A stretch of DNA of 64,000 nucleotides, taken from positions 18,902 to 82,901 of the forward strand of contig JAIRKR010000045.1 of NCBI GenBank assembly GCA_031260015.1, given 5' to 3'. The position numbers were made by a program, and so were the translations under genes. The notes beneath the pieces were generated by a model, which worked only from the letters and a program-made list of their open reading frames with translations, searched no databases and was not told the origin of the DNA. Shown piece after piece: positions 46,246-55,470 of this stretch (position 1 is the first letter of the stretch; each line of letters starts with the position of its first letter). Source of the DNA: Puniceicoccales bacterium. GTDB lineage: Bacteria > Verrucomicrobiota > Verrucomicrobiia > Opitutales > UBA9783.

Positions 46246-46476
46246 TAAGCTATCTTTAATATCTTCTAGATTTTTTACACGCTCGTCATATACTGCTAAT
46301 ATTTTCGGCACCAAAGCTTTAGCCAAGTCGTTACTTACCTCAGTTGCCGCAATCTTTTTTGGATCTTGCTCCTTCAGCATGTTTTGTACATGTTTTGCCA
46401 CGTTGTCCACATTTTTACTTATCCCGAAGCCAGAATCAGAGGGTCTTTTTATTTCATTGGCAGTAAGGGCTCCCAT
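46159..46476 (-). pseudogene. Orphan fragment of an unknown protein gene
   Basis: A minus frame open from about 46577 down to 46159 with protein-like composition (ERMGALTANEIKRPSDSGFG, KHVQNMLKEQDPKKI, VPKILAVYDERVKNLEDIKD). The coding look extends upstream of the only ATG (46476) without another start. Downstream it runs antisense into the lptF/G-like gene and ends in a stop there. This suggests a gene truncated at both ends, though a real 105-residue protein cannot be ruled out. The rest of the 386-base spacer holds the promoter for the next gene. Confidence 0.35.
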
Positions 46477-46574
46477 GCGTTCAACAATTATCTTATGTTC
46501 GTTGGGTTTGTTAAGAAAAACCCTCAGACTGGTAAAGTTGTGATTACGGCAATAATCTCGCTTAGGATGATATT

Positions 46575-46603
46575 TTGACGAACTTTAAACTTGACATTAT
46601 ATA
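46575..46603 (+). promoter_or_regulatory. Promoter of the tandem exported-paralogue pair
   Basis: TTGACG at 46575-46580, a 17-base spacer and TATATA at 46598-46603. The first gene starts at 46632, so the leader would be about 20-25 bases without a Shine-Dalgarno site. Confidence 0.5.
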
Positions 46604-46631
46604 ATAAAAATCATCCTCTTCGATATGTTAG

Positions 46632-47864
46632 ATGTTAGGTAAGTTTTATACTTTCTTAGTTGTTTTATCTTTGGCGTCGTTTACTTGTGCGGATATTGAT
46701 CTTCACGCATTAGCCGAGGAAATAAGAGTATTTTCTATCCAAATTGAAGATTCAAAAGTTGCAACTACGTTAAAAGCAGATGCTGATAGACTGGAGATGC
46801 CGTCTAGCAATCCAAGAGAACAAATACGTACTATTGAAAATATCCTACAGAAATTAGATAATTACAAAAAGAAAGAAGGCGCTTTAACTTTAAGAAGAGG
46901 TTGCATTAGAGCCGAAACATATTTTCAAGAAATACCATATGAACTTTTACGACAGAAAGTCCGTGAATATTTATTAGAACAATATCCGGATGCTGAAATC
47001 GAGTTTTCTTATAAAGAAGAGGGGAAGCGGCTTGGAGATTGTGCCCATGTTTCGCTATCTGGCCGACCAGAAGTTACTTACCATGCCAAAACCCATGGTC
47101 GTGGATTGTATTCCAGTGTAGAGCCAGAATCATCGTATTACGAAGCGGAACCTGTAGATCTTAGAGAGCTTTTTGTTTACAAATTTCTTCAATATTCAGA
47201 TTTAGGTCCCGAGGTCCACTTCGCTTGGTATAACGAAAGAGATTTTTACATTATAACGAAAGATGTTGGCTGCACAGAAAGTGGCGAGGTGCAAAAATAT
47301 GACTACAGAACCATTAAATCTAGGCGAGACTTATTGGGCATAAGCCTGGGCGCAAGATATACAGAATTTGAACCATCACAAGAAATCTTTGTAAATCCAG
47401 CGGTTGTGCGAAGTCTTGTTCTTATTGATGCAATTTCGCGTATTTTCGAATTAGAAGATATAATTATGAATTACGGAAATTTCTTCTTTGTCACAGACAT
47501 ATCCGGTAGTATTTCTAGTTTTAAAGTTGTTGATTTTGAAGTATCGAACCGTAGAACTACATTCGCAGAAACATTGTTTAGGGGATTCTTAATCGGAACC
47601 GGCCCGTATCGTTGTATAGGGTTTTCAGACCAAATATCACGCTATTTTATAGTCGATAGAGATGTGAAGACTAGAATAAAAACCGCACAAGAGGTTTTCC
47701 TCCCCTTAGTAGAAACTTTTACGCGAGCAATTGAACGATCATTTCAGAATATACTGGCCTTACAAAAAGAAATACCAACCCTTGATGTAGAACCCTTGAA
47801 AGAATATCATCAGGAGATCCAAGATAACATGGATGCCTTGGTTAAGAATCTACAAACTCCGTAA
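46632..47864 (+). CDS. Exported protein, tandem paralogue 1, possible kinase-like fold
   Basis: 410 residues. Signal peptide MLGKFYTFLVVLSLASFTCA, then a helical N-terminal third. Conserved with the next gene are a lysine in TYHAKTH (K153), ELFVYKFLQYSDLGPEVHF (about 179-197), FYIITKDVGCTESG (about 205), LIDAISRIFELEDIIMNYG (about 264-282), NFFFVTDISGSIS and a following VVDF (D301). Order and spacing resemble a protein- or lipid-kinase core: ATP lysine, helix-C glutamate, hinge, catalytic D...N loop and metal aspartate. This is inference; the glycine loop is not obvious and catalytic spacing is not canonical. Possibly a secreted effector. Confidence 0.6.
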   Translation: MLGKFYTFLVVLSLASFTCADIDLHALAEEIRVFSIQIEDSKVATTLKADADRLEMPSSNPREQIRTIENILQKLDNYKKKEGALTLRRGCIRAETYFQEIPYELLRQKVREYLLEQYPDAEIEFSYKEEGKRLGDCAHVSLSGRPEVTYHAKTHGRGLYSSVEPESSYYEAEPVDLRELFVYKFLQYSDLGPEVHFAWYNERDFYIITKDVGCTESGEVQKYDYRTIKSRRDLLGISLGARYTEFEPSQEIFVNPAVVRSLVLIDAISRIFELEDIIMNYGNFFFVTDISGSISSFKVVDFEVSNRRTTFAETLFRGFLIGTGPYRCIGFSDQISRYFIVDRDVKTRIKTAQEVFLPLVETFTRAIERSFQNILALQKEIPTLDVEPLKEYHQEIQDNMDALVKNLQTP

Positions 47865-47910
47865 GCATATTTAGCCTGGGTGTTTTTTCTATTGACATCT
47901 GACAATCAAA

Positions 47911-49161
47911 ATGAATGCTTTAAATATGGTTTTGCAGAAAATTTACGTCTTAATTGCATTATTTTTTTTAATACCGTTTGTTCATGCGTTTCCCCCTGAT
48001 TTTGGAGCTTTAGGCGCTAGAACAAGAGCGGTTATAGAGTGGCTTGAAGGGGATCCATCCAAAGCACGAGCAGTACAAACACTAAAGGCAAATGTCGATA
48101 ACCTAATATCCTCTGATCAAGCCAAACAAAAACACGCCGTCAGTGCCATTCAAACAATATTAAGTAAATTTCCTAAAAGTAAAAGCGCGGGCGACAATCC
48201 TGTTGAAACGTTAATAGACGATCTTCGTGATACCATTATGTTTTTTAAAAATCTACCTTCAGAAACTCTTCAGATGAGAGCACGTGAGTATTTTTCTGGT
48301 ATATTTCCAGAGTCTAAAATTGAATTTTTAGACAAACCTCGAGAAGCTGGAGCTCAATTTGGAAAGACAGCCCAGATTCTCCCCGAGGGTGAAGAAAACC
48401 CTATTGTATACTATATAAAAACACATCAACATGGATCAACATCACAGGGAAGTGGAAGTAGAGGTAGTGCATCAAACCCTGTAAGCCCTATAGAGCTTTT
48501 TGTTTATAAATTTCTCCAACATTCAGGCCTAGGCCCAGAAGTCCATTTCTTTTGGGATGACGAGACAAATTTTTACATTGCAACAAAAGATGTAAGCTAT
48601 ACAGAAACTGGTAAGGCAAAAATATACAGCTACGACACTGTCAAATCAACACCAGAGCTCTTAGGCATAAATTGTTCGAATTTTGCCCCGTTGATAGATA
48701 ATCACATAAACCCAAAAGTTATGGAAGGATTTGTCCTTATCGATATTATATCTCGAATTTTTGACCTTACAGATATACTTACGAATTACGGAAATTTCTT
48801 CTTTATCGCAGATGTTTCTGGTAGTATTTCCGATTTAAAGATTATTGATTTTATTGTACTCGATACAATGATTCTAAAAGATTTGTTTAAAGAATTTTCA
48901 GATGGAACCGAGGTAGATAGTCGTCGTCCCAATACACCTATAAAAAAGTATATTTTGGCAAAAAGAGCTTCTGATACCAGAATAGAAGAGGCAAAAAGAG
49001 TTTTCATCCCAATGGTAGATAATATTTTTCAGGCCATACAACGTGCATTTGATGACGTTATTTGTTTGAACGAGCGAATACGCGTTGATATGGGTCCCTT
49101 GGGACAATATAAGGAATTTGTCGAAACCAATTTGCATGCTTTTGCTAAAGGGCTGGGTTAA
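47911..49161 (+). CDS. Exported protein, tandem paralogue 2, possible kinase-like fold
   Basis: 416 residues. Signal peptide KIYVLIALFFLIPFVHA. It aligns with the upstream gene over residues about 100-410: YYIKTH (K170), ELFVYKFLQHSGLGPEVHF (about 195-213), FYIATKDVSYTETG, LIDIISRIFDLTDILTNYG, NFFFIADVSGSIS and IIDF. A serine/glycine-rich insert (GSTSQGSGSRGSASNP) replaces a tyrosine-rich segment of paralogue 1. The 46-base gap suggests one transcript. Conserved polar residues in both copies argue for an active site rather than a structural role. Function unknown. Confidence 0.6.
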   Translation: MNALNMVLQKIYVLIALFFLIPFVHAFPPDFGALGARTRAVIEWLEGDPSKARAVQTLKANVDNLISSDQAKQKHAVSAIQTILSKFPKSKSAGDNPVETLIDDLRDTIMFFKNLPSETLQMRAREYFSGIFPESKIEFLDKPREAGAQFGKTAQILPEGEENPIVYYIKTHQHGSTSQGSGSRGSASNPVSPIELFVYKFLQHSGLGPEVHFFWDDETNFYIATKDVSYTETGKAKIYSYDTVKSTPELLGINCSNFAPLIDNHINPKVMEGFVLIDIISRIFDLTDILTNYGNFFFIADVSGSISDLKIIDFIVLDTMILKDLFKEFSDGTEVDSRRPNTPIKKYILAKRASDTRIEEAKRVFIPMVDNIFQAIQRAFDDVICLNERIRVDMGPLGQYKEFVETNLHAFAKGLG

Positions 49162-49332
49162 AATTGCACCCGCAATGGATCTATTCTTGCAAACCATCTC
49201 TCACGCATCTTTTGAATATTTCAAGCAACCTAAATAAAGCTTAAAAATCAAAAATCAATCCAACGAAACCTTACATTGGATGCTTTGTACGCGTATTTCA
49301 TACTTTGCGGTACAAATTACCCAAATAAGTAT

Positions 49333-49361
49333 TTGCAAAATTGCTCATCCATTCTTTTAAT
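49333..49361 (+). promoter_or_regulatory. Promoter of the DUF502 gene, predicted leaderless
   Basis: TTGCAA at 49333-49338, a 17-base spacer and TTTAAT at 49356-49361, then 7 bases to ATG 49369. Same geometry as the ndk and chaperone promoters. Confidence 0.5.
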
Positions 49362-49368
49362 GACATTG

Positions 49369-50010
49369 ATGATAGCAAAAATTAAACGATCTTTCATAAC
49401 GGGCTTATTTGTTTTACTCCCTTTAGGGGTTACTTTTTTTGTCATACAAATCTTACTCAATAAGGTAGGACAACCCGCAAGTACATTATTTTTTGGGAAT
49501 TGGACAAAAAATCTAGATAAACAATGGGTTGAATGTATTTTAGATTTTATATCTATAGGTGTAGTCATTGTAGTCATTGCTTGTTTCGGATGGTTTTCCC
49601 AGTACTTTTTAGGTAAATGTTTTTTGAGATTTACCGAAAGACTTATCTCCAATGTGCCCCTCATCAACTCTATTTACAAAACGGTAAAACAACTTGTGGA
49701 TACGCTTGCCCAAGATAAAAAGTCACTCTTTCAGAAGGCGGTTCTGGTAGAGTTTCCAAGAAAAGGTTTATACTCCGTTGGGTTTTTGACAAGTGATTCG
49801 AAAGGTGAAATTCAGGACAAGACCGCAGAAGAAGTGTATTGCGTGTTTGTTCCGACAACGCCCAATCCAACCACCGGTTTTCTTATTATGGTACCTAAAG
49901 AACACATCGTTAATTTGGATATGTCGATTGGAGATGCGATGAAAATTATTATCTCTGGAGGTGCCATTGTTCCACCTTACGTCGCAAAACAAACAAAAAA
50001 TAATTCTTAG
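49369..50010 (+). CDS. DUF502-family membrane protein
   Basis: 213 residues from ATG 49369 (MIAKIKRSFITGLFVLLPLG), the family-like N-terminus; an open frame from 49276 would add 31 residues unlike relatives. Two membrane segments (about 8-30 and 62-85) are followed by a soluble domain with NVPLINSIYKTVKQLVDTL and FVPTTPNPTTGFLIMVP, both hallmarks of DUF502 proteins. Molecular role is not established. The promoter's -10 box ends 7 bases before the ATG. Confidence 0.85.
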   Translation: MIAKIKRSFITGLFVLLPLGVTFFVIQILLNKVGQPASTLFFGNWTKNLDKQWVECILDFISIGVVIVVIACFGWFSQYFLGKCFLRFTERLISNVPLINSIYKTVKQLVDTLAQDKKSLFQKAVLVEFPRKGLYSVGFLTSDSKGEIQDKTAEEVYCVFVPTTPNPTTGFLIMVPKEHIVNLDMSIGDAMKIIISGGAIVPPYVAKQTKNNS

Positions 50011-50224
50011 CTTGACAGTTTGCTAGCTTTATCGATATCCTATAACTTTAATGAAACAAAGAATATTTGAGTTGGGTTTATTCATATTAACCCTAGGTTA
50101 TAATTTATTCGGCTAGATGAAATGCAGGTATAGCGCTTCATTCTAAAGGCCATTTTCTAAAGAAAGTATTCAATAAGCGGCCGAGGGGTATTTTTTCTAT
50201 TTTGAAGGAGGTTGTAAAGGTGTG

Positions 50225-50422
50225 ATGCCGCTTCTGTTGTCATTGTATTTTAACCAACGGTAGCGGTATTTTCTAATTGAAGTCGGTAAGGTTTATTTTT
50301 TGCTGGATAAAGCATCGACGTTTGAAGATCTGGGTAAGTCTATTACAACATTATTTTTCAAAAATTTACCCAAGAGGAGATTATTTAAGATTATAACACT
50401 AAAAACAAAAGAGAATAAGTAA
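50225..50422 (+). pseudogene. Possible short gene relic with in-frame TAG
   Basis: GAAGGAGG lies about 15-20 bases before ATG 50225. The frame MPLLLSLYFNQR is broken by TAG at 50261, then stays open for 52 codons (RYFLIEVGKVYFLLDKAS) to TAA at 50420-50422. Composition looks protein-like but I recognise no family. The rest of 50011-50224 is AT-rich and shows nothing else. Confidence 0.25.
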
Positions 50423-50423
50423 A

Positions 50424-51132
50424 ATGAAAAGAATAATTAATACAACAATTATAAAAGGTAGTCTTATAACGGCCGGTTTGGTGGGTCAATTACCCTGAAC
50501 GCCTGGTATTGCAAATATTGTCAAAAAGATCATCAAGCCCTTAGCGAGTGTCTTGAACTTTCAAAATATGATGCCGCCTATACTACTAGAAATTTTTCTA
50601 CATATCCGATAGCAGGACATATGTCCCAAGGTACTCCAGTTTATGGTCCGATACCAATAGATGAAGGGAGATATAGAACAAAAGAAGGAGTATCCGTTAA
50701 AAATGTCCGAGGTAAGTGGTTGCATAGGCTTGCTATCGTCTACTTGTAGGAGATGATGGTGAAATTTATGATTCTGAAGGTAATCCCATAAAAGAGTATC
50801 CACAGACAGGTACCCTCGCTAATGGTAGGCTCGTCTACCGGATGTCAGAGCAATTTAAAAAACGTCTTCGTCCTAACGATTAGGATGATGACTATAAGGA
50901 TTATAAGGACTTTAGCTTTCCAGAGCACCACGATGTTTTTGATATTTTTGAGGTTGTGTCACTTCATAATCATCTGGTATATACGACGGTAAACGTCTTC
51001 TTCAAGGACCGCGCAGAGGATTATGGCAAGAGGGGGGCTTTTTTTGATGGCGAGAAATGGATTGATATAGAAACGGGTGAAGTTTACAATACCATAGAGG
51101 AGGCATACCAAAAGCATAAGGTTATACTTTAA
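50424..51132 (+). pseudogene. Decayed copy of the exported single-knuckle gene at 22455
   Basis: Starts ATG 50424 with signal-like MKRIINTTIIKGSLITAG. A frameshift near 50484 leads into ITLNAWYCKYCQKDHQALSEC, the family knuckle, then FSTYPIAGHMSQGTPVYGPI. A second frameshift near 50738 restores LVGDDGEIYDSEGNPI, LANGRLVY and, after an in-frame TAG at 50881-50883, FFDGEKWIDIETGEVYN. These align along the whole length of the protein at 22455-23150. So this is a duplicate with two frame breaks and one nonsense codon. Its 3' flank also matches. Confidence 0.88.
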
Positions 51133-51508
51133 GTCTAGTCAGAAAAGTGCATAGAAATTGAAGAAGTAATCCAAGAGCTCTAGACACTAAGTATTGTTAA
51201 TACCCCTAGTCTCTTCGGCAGAGTCCCTAGTTTCGAAAAAGTAGAGGTTTGCTTTAGATTCTCGAGAGCTTCTCTCGAAATATCGTTTACATGAGCCTTC
51301 CTATTTAGGTAGGGCTGTATTTGATGCAACTCCAGGAAGAAATTGAGGTTATTTTATCCCTAAGCTTTTCTATTAGGTGTGAAATAAAGAGGATTACAAC
51401 TACTGGCCCATGGATATTTTATTGTAATCGCATCCATTGTATAACACCCTCTTACACTTGCGCAAAAATATTGCGCTTAAGAAAGACACCCTATTGTATT
51501 AAAGGTTC
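51133..51508. other. Spacer after the knuckle relic; duplicated flank then nothing recognised
   Basis: The first 75 bases (about 51133-51205) match the 3' flank of the gene at 22455, so the duplication unit is larger than the coding region. Beyond that the sequence shows no gene. The last 60 bases form the rlmN leader, with AAAGG 3 bases before its ATG. Confidence 0.7.
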
Positions 51509-52549
51509 ATGCAATTACGGAGGTTTAGCTTTAGTGCGTTAAAGGATTTTTTAGAACAGGAAAAAGAGCCCGTCTTTCGCTATAAACAGTTACAACAAGC
51601 CCTGTTCAGAGAACCCCATCTGACCTTTCATGAATTAACGACGCTTCCGTTACCCCTACGAGAAAAACTTATTTCAGTCTTTGGGGACAACCTTTTACCT
51701 CTGCGACTATTGCGTGTGCAAAAAGGTACGCAAGCCAGCAAATATCTATTCGAATTGCAGGATGGAGAAAGAATTGAAAGCGTATACATGCGGTTTCAAG
51801 AAGGACTTAAGTCTTTGTGTATCTCAACGCAGGTTGGATGCGCATGCCAATGTGCTTTTTGCGCAACGGGGAAAATAGGTATTCAACGAAACTTGACGAC
51901 CGAAGAAATTTTAGCTCAAGCGTTATACCTATCAAAAACGGTCGCACACATAGATCGTATCACCCTTATGGGCATGGGAGAAGCGTTACTCAATCCGCAT
52001 ATTTTTGAAGCCATTCACCATTTCACGGCCACCGACGAATTTCAACTAAGCCCCTACAAATTAAGCATTTCAACCGTCGGAGTGGTTCCAAGCATTAGAA
52101 AATTAACGCAACTTTACCCCCAAGTGACGCTAACATTTTCTCTGCATTTTCCCCATCAAACCTTGCGAGAACAATGGATGCCAATGGCAAAACATTACCG
52201 TTTAGAAGATATTTTTGAGGCTTTGGACGAGAGGGTAAAATTAACCAACCGTAAAATTTATTTGGCTTATATGGTTATGGACGGCATTAATAATAGGCTA
52301 CAAGATCTGGAAGCATTGGAGTCCATTGTTGAAGCGCGTGGCCCATTAAGGCATCTGTATCACGTAAATTTAATCCCCTTTCATCCGATTTCTCATTTAA
52401 AGGTCCAAGAAACTCATAAATCCGTTGTACTGCGATTCCAAAAACAGTTAGAACAACGCCGTATCGCGGCAACCGTACGCCAGTCGTTTGGAAAGTCCAT
52501 ACAAGCCGCCTGCGGACAACTTTCGGCCGAATATCCAACGCATCTGTAA
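51509..52549 (+). CDS. rlmN: Dual-specificity RNA methyltransferase RlmN
   Basis: Radical-SAM enzyme that methylates C2 of A2503 in 23S rRNA and A37 in some tRNAs. The cluster-binding CACQCAFCATGKIG (C-x3-C-x2-C) lies near residue 110 and LMGMGEALLN near 153. The C-terminal catalytic cysteine is in QAACGQLS (about 336) and its partner is the C-terminal methyl-carrying loop near SLCISTQVGC. Length of 346 residues is normal. Starts at ATG 51509. Confidence 0.95.
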   Translation: MQLRRFSFSALKDFLEQEKEPVFRYKQLQQALFREPHLTFHELTTLPLPLREKLISVFGDNLLPLRLLRVQKGTQASKYLFELQDGERIESVYMRFQEGLKSLCISTQVGCACQCAFCATGKIGIQRNLTTEEILAQALYLSKTVAHIDRITLMGMGEALLNPHIFEAIHHFTATDEFQLSPYKLSISTVGVVPSIRKLTQLYPQVTLTFSLHFPHQTLREQWMPMAKHYRLEDIFEALDERVKLTNRKIYLAYMVMDGINNRLQDLEALESIVEARGPLRHLYHVNLIPFHPISHLKVQETHKSVVLRFQKQLEQRRIAATVRQSFGKSIQAACGQLSAEYPTHL

Positions 52550-52714
52550 GTTCTTCCTAAGTGCACGTAATTACCCAACACAAATGCCTAAAAATCCAAT
52601 CGAGTTGACAGGAGAAGCGCAAGTTATTCTAATTTCCTTTCGGATATTTAATTCGTGTTTCGTTTAATTAATTGTGCGTGATGTGCAAAAAATAGATGTT
52701 TATTCATTAAATTT

Positions 52715-53350
52715 ATGCATTTTTTAAAAAAGCAATACATTCTTGACGTGCTCAATCGATTGTATCCAAATCCGCAGGCCAGTTTATTTTTTGCGGATCA
52801 CCCTTTTAAGCTATTAATTGCTACCCTACTCTCGGCTCGCTGCAAGGATACTCAAGTCAACAAAGTGACACCCATTTTATTCCAAAAGGCTCCAACGCCT
52901 CAAGCCATGCTCCGACTTTCAATTACAACGATTCAAAGCATAATAAGGCCTTGCGGTCTTTCCCACACAAAGTCCAATAACATTTGGCAGTTATCCCATA
53001 TATTATGCGAACAATTCCATAGTCAGGTCCCCAACAATTTCAAAGATTTAGAAAGTCTACCGGGTATTGGGCATAAAACGGCCTCCGTCGTTCTTGGATA
53101 CGCATTTCACCAACCTACATTTCCAGTCGACACGCACATTCATCGTCTTGCCCTTCGTTGGGGCTTATCCAATAAACATTCCGTAAAACAAATTGAACAA
53201 GACTTAAAAACTTTTTTCCCGCAAAACACGTGGTTTAGACTTCATCTACAAATGATTTATTACGGTCGGGAATACTGCAATCGCCATCAATGTACGCATA
53301 TATACCCGTGTCCCATTTGCCAAAAATTAATGGAAAACCAAAAGTGTTAA
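52715..53350 (+). CDS. nth: Endonuclease III (DNA glycosylase/AP lyase)
   Basis: Removes oxidised pyrimidines and nicks the abasic site. Helix-hairpin-helix LPGIGHKTASVVLGYAF lies near residue 112 and the catalytic aspartate in FPVDTHIHRLALRWG near 138; the catalytic lysine is in GHKTAS. The C-terminal iron-sulfur cluster ligands C-x6-C-x2-C-x5-C fit CNRHQCTHIYPCPICQ in spirit, with four cysteines near 189-204. 211 residues. Its 3' end overlaps the convergent phosphatase gene by 24 bases. Confidence 0.93.
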   Translation: MHFLKKQYILDVLNRLYPNPQASLFFADHPFKLLIATLLSARCKDTQVNKVTPILFQKAPTPQAMLRLSITTIQSIIRPCGLSHTKSNNIWQLSHILCEQFHSQVPNNFKDLESLPGIGHKTASVVLGYAFHQPTFPVDTHIHRLALRWGLSNKHSVKQIEQDLKTFFPQNTWFRLHLQMIYYGREYCNRHQCTHIYPCPICQKLMENQKC

Positions 53351-54748
53351 ATCGTCCGACAACCGATCTGAGCCCGAAAAATCTTCTACACTTTTTATAA
53401 TTCTTTGGATCAATTCCTTAGGCTGTTTATCTCTGTGTTCATCCACAATTCTGAGCAAATTTTGCTGTGAAAATTCTTGGTTTTGAGCATTCAAGGCTTC
53501 CGTTACCCCATCCGTGTACAAAACGCACGTATCTCCAGGCTTAAAATCGTAAGTCGCTTCCTCAAGCAAGTTGTCAAAGATTTCACTCGGCACCATTCCA
53601 AGTCCAACCCCTTGAGGCATTAATTTTTGGATAGGTAAGTCGGATTTAACCAACAAAGGACATTCATGTCCAGCTCTCGCAATTTTCAAAGTTTGACGAT
53701 TTGTATCCAAAACACAATACACCATCGTAACAAACATTTCTTGACTTGTCTCGGTGTATAAATATTTATTCATTGTTTTCAACACGGCAGCGGGAGAATC
53801 GTACAAAAAAGTACAATGTTTTAAATGTGCAACACAGGTTGTCATCAGCAGAGAAGCGGCAATTCCTTTGCCGGCAACATCGGCTACGATAAATGCAGTA
53901 CGATCCTCATCCAATTTGAAAAGGGTATAAAAATCACCCCCAATTTGTTGTGCTGGTTTACAATAGGCAGAGAAATCACAGTGAGACAGTTTTACAAGAT
54001 CCGAACACGGTAATAGAAAAGATTGTACGTGGCTTGCCAGTTTTAAATCAAAATCCAACTTACTTTTTTCAATTTGACAATTGAGATATTTGACGTTGTG
54101 CAGCATAATACCTGCCTGCCGAGTCATTAATTCCAATAAACAACAAGTGTTTTCCAAAAAAGCTACGTCGCACATCGAATTTGCGACTGCCAAAACACCC
54201 AACAACCCATTTTTAAAATAAACGGGTGAAATTAACAAATTTTTTATCTTTAAGGCATCATCCCAATGGTGAATAACGTGACGATCGATATCATCTGCTG
54301 CTAAAACAATCGGATGCAGCGTTTGCGCAACTTTACCCACGATGCCTTCATCGTAATGAAAAACCTCTCCTTGATGTATCAACGATAAAATTTCTGCACG
54401 CGATAAATGATCGGAAATCTTTGTCTTTAAAGGAGGGAATAAGCCTTCACCGGCAACCTTTTTGAGTTGCTTCGAATCCGGAAAATACTCATAAAAACAA
54501 GCACTCATGCCTTCGGTACCAACTAAACTATGGTGCACTATTAAATGATAGAGTTGTTTTTGCGAAACCCCTTGGCTTATTGCATGCATGAATGCATGTA
54601 ACAAGTCTAAAACAATTGTTTTTTCTTTTTCAACGCACGTCCGTATGTCTTCTTGCTTTGAGTCCGCCGATCCGGCTTTCAAACAAAGCGTCATCAAGAC
54701 GCATCCTACAAAAATTCCCAATACAACATATACGACTTCTGAAATCAT
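53327..54748 (-). CDS. RsbU-type PP2C serine phosphatase with GAF-like sensor
   Basis: 473 residues. An N-terminal membrane segment (VVYVVLGIFVGCVLMTLCL), a GAF-like region about 60-220 (SPVYFKNGLLGVLAVANS), then a SpoIIE/PP2C domain: CKPAQQIGGDFYTLFKL (about 263), FIVADVAGKGIAASLLM (about 287), and CVLYTDGVTEALNAQNQEF (about 405), carrying the metal aspartates. It should dephosphorylate a STAS protein, and the adjacent gene, overlapping by 4 bases, encodes one. This is a partner-switching module; the kinase and sigma target are not in the window. Confidence 0.9.
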   Translation of the reverse strand: MISEVVYVVLGIFVGCVLMTLCLKAGSADSKQEDIRTCVEKEKTIVLDLLHAFMHAISQGVSQKQLYHLIVHHSLVGTEGMSACFYEYFPDSKQLKKVAGEGLFPPLKTKISDHLSRAEILSLIHQGEVFHYDEGIVGKVAQTLHPIVLAADDIDRHVIHHWDDALKIKNLLISPVYFKNGLLGVLAVANSMCDVAFLENTCCLLELMTRQAGIMLHNVKYLNCQIEKSKLDFDLKLASHVQSFLLPCSDLVKLSHCDFSAYCKPAQQIGGDFYTLFKLDEDRTAFIVADVAGKGIAASLLMTTCVAHLKHCTFLYDSPAAVLKTMNKYLYTETSQEMFVTMVYCVLDTNRQTLKIARAGHECPLLVKSDLPIQKLMPQGVGLGMVPSEIFDNLLEEATYDFKPGDTCVLYTDGVTEALNAQNQEFSQQNLLRIVDEHRDKQPKELIQRIIKSVEDFSGSDRLSDDLTLLVFH

Positions 54749-55230
54749 TTTTGTGAAGACAAATATTGTACAACATCTTGAAATCGAACTCTATTTTGTG
54801 CATTAATTTCCATCAAAAATTTGTGAGCATTCAGTAAAAATTCAGATTGTACGCCCCGTTGTTGCTCATTTTTTAAGCAGAACCCAACTTGTTCTACGCG
54901 TGCAATATCATCGACCAACTGAACCCACAAGTCTAATCCAAGTAGTTTAACCGTTTCTAAAAGTTTAGCGTTCAGGCCACTAAATATACACAGTCCTCCT
55001 GGGTTTCTTAATTTTAGAGCTAATCCAGCTAAAATTCCAAGACATGTACTATCGATACCGCTACACTCTTCAAATAAAAAACAATACTTAACACAATTTT
55101 CTCTAAGTTTTTTTTGCAAAAACTCGTTGAGGGATGAACAATTTAAGTAGGTAGCCCTCCCTTTGATTCTGACCAATACGGAATCTTCATTCTCATTAAT
55201 CCAATAAACGGATTCCTCTTTGTTATCCAT
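54745..55230 (-). CDS. STAS-domain anti-sigma factor antagonist (RsbV-like)
   Basis: 161 residues from ATG 55230 (MDNKEESVYWINENEDSVLV). A consensus TTGACA on the minus strand lies 18 bases before CATACG, which ends 7 bases before this ATG, so I prefer it to the open frame from 55323. The STAS domain covers about residues 10-110, with the likely phosphoserine in ECSGIDSTCLGILAG (about 72). An extra 45-residue tail follows. It overlaps the phosphatase gene, its likely regulator, by 4 bases. Confidence 0.85.
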   Translation of the reverse strand: MDNKEESVYWINENEDSVLVRIKGRATYLNCSSLNEFLQKKLRENCVKYCFLFEECSGIDSTCLGILAGLALKLRNPGGLCIFSGLNAKLLETVKLLGLDLWVQLVDDIARVEQVGFCLKNEQQRGVQSEFLLNAHKFLMEINAQNRVRFQDVVQYLSSQK

Positions 55231-55470
55231 AAGGTACGTATGGCATAAGAGGCCTTCGTATGTCAATGCCAACACGTTGATAATTATAGAGAATTCACCA
55301 TCAAAAACAAGTATTTTCTCCATCCAATCTTTAAATCGGCAATGGGACTAAATTATTTACATTTTTGCATTGCTTCATCCAATCATATGCCACATGGTAA
55401 CATGCATATATCAATGTGTAACCCTTAACCCTTTTATGAGGGAAATCCTCGTAGGAGATAAGTATAGATT

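Noticed and set aside
46159..51508. Insertion sequence or prophage explaining the accessory block
   Set aside because: No transposase, integrase, terminal inverted repeats or target duplication could be seen.
51321..51542. 73-codon plus frame before rlmN
   Set aside because: It overlaps the rlmN start in another frame and lies in decayed spacer DNA.
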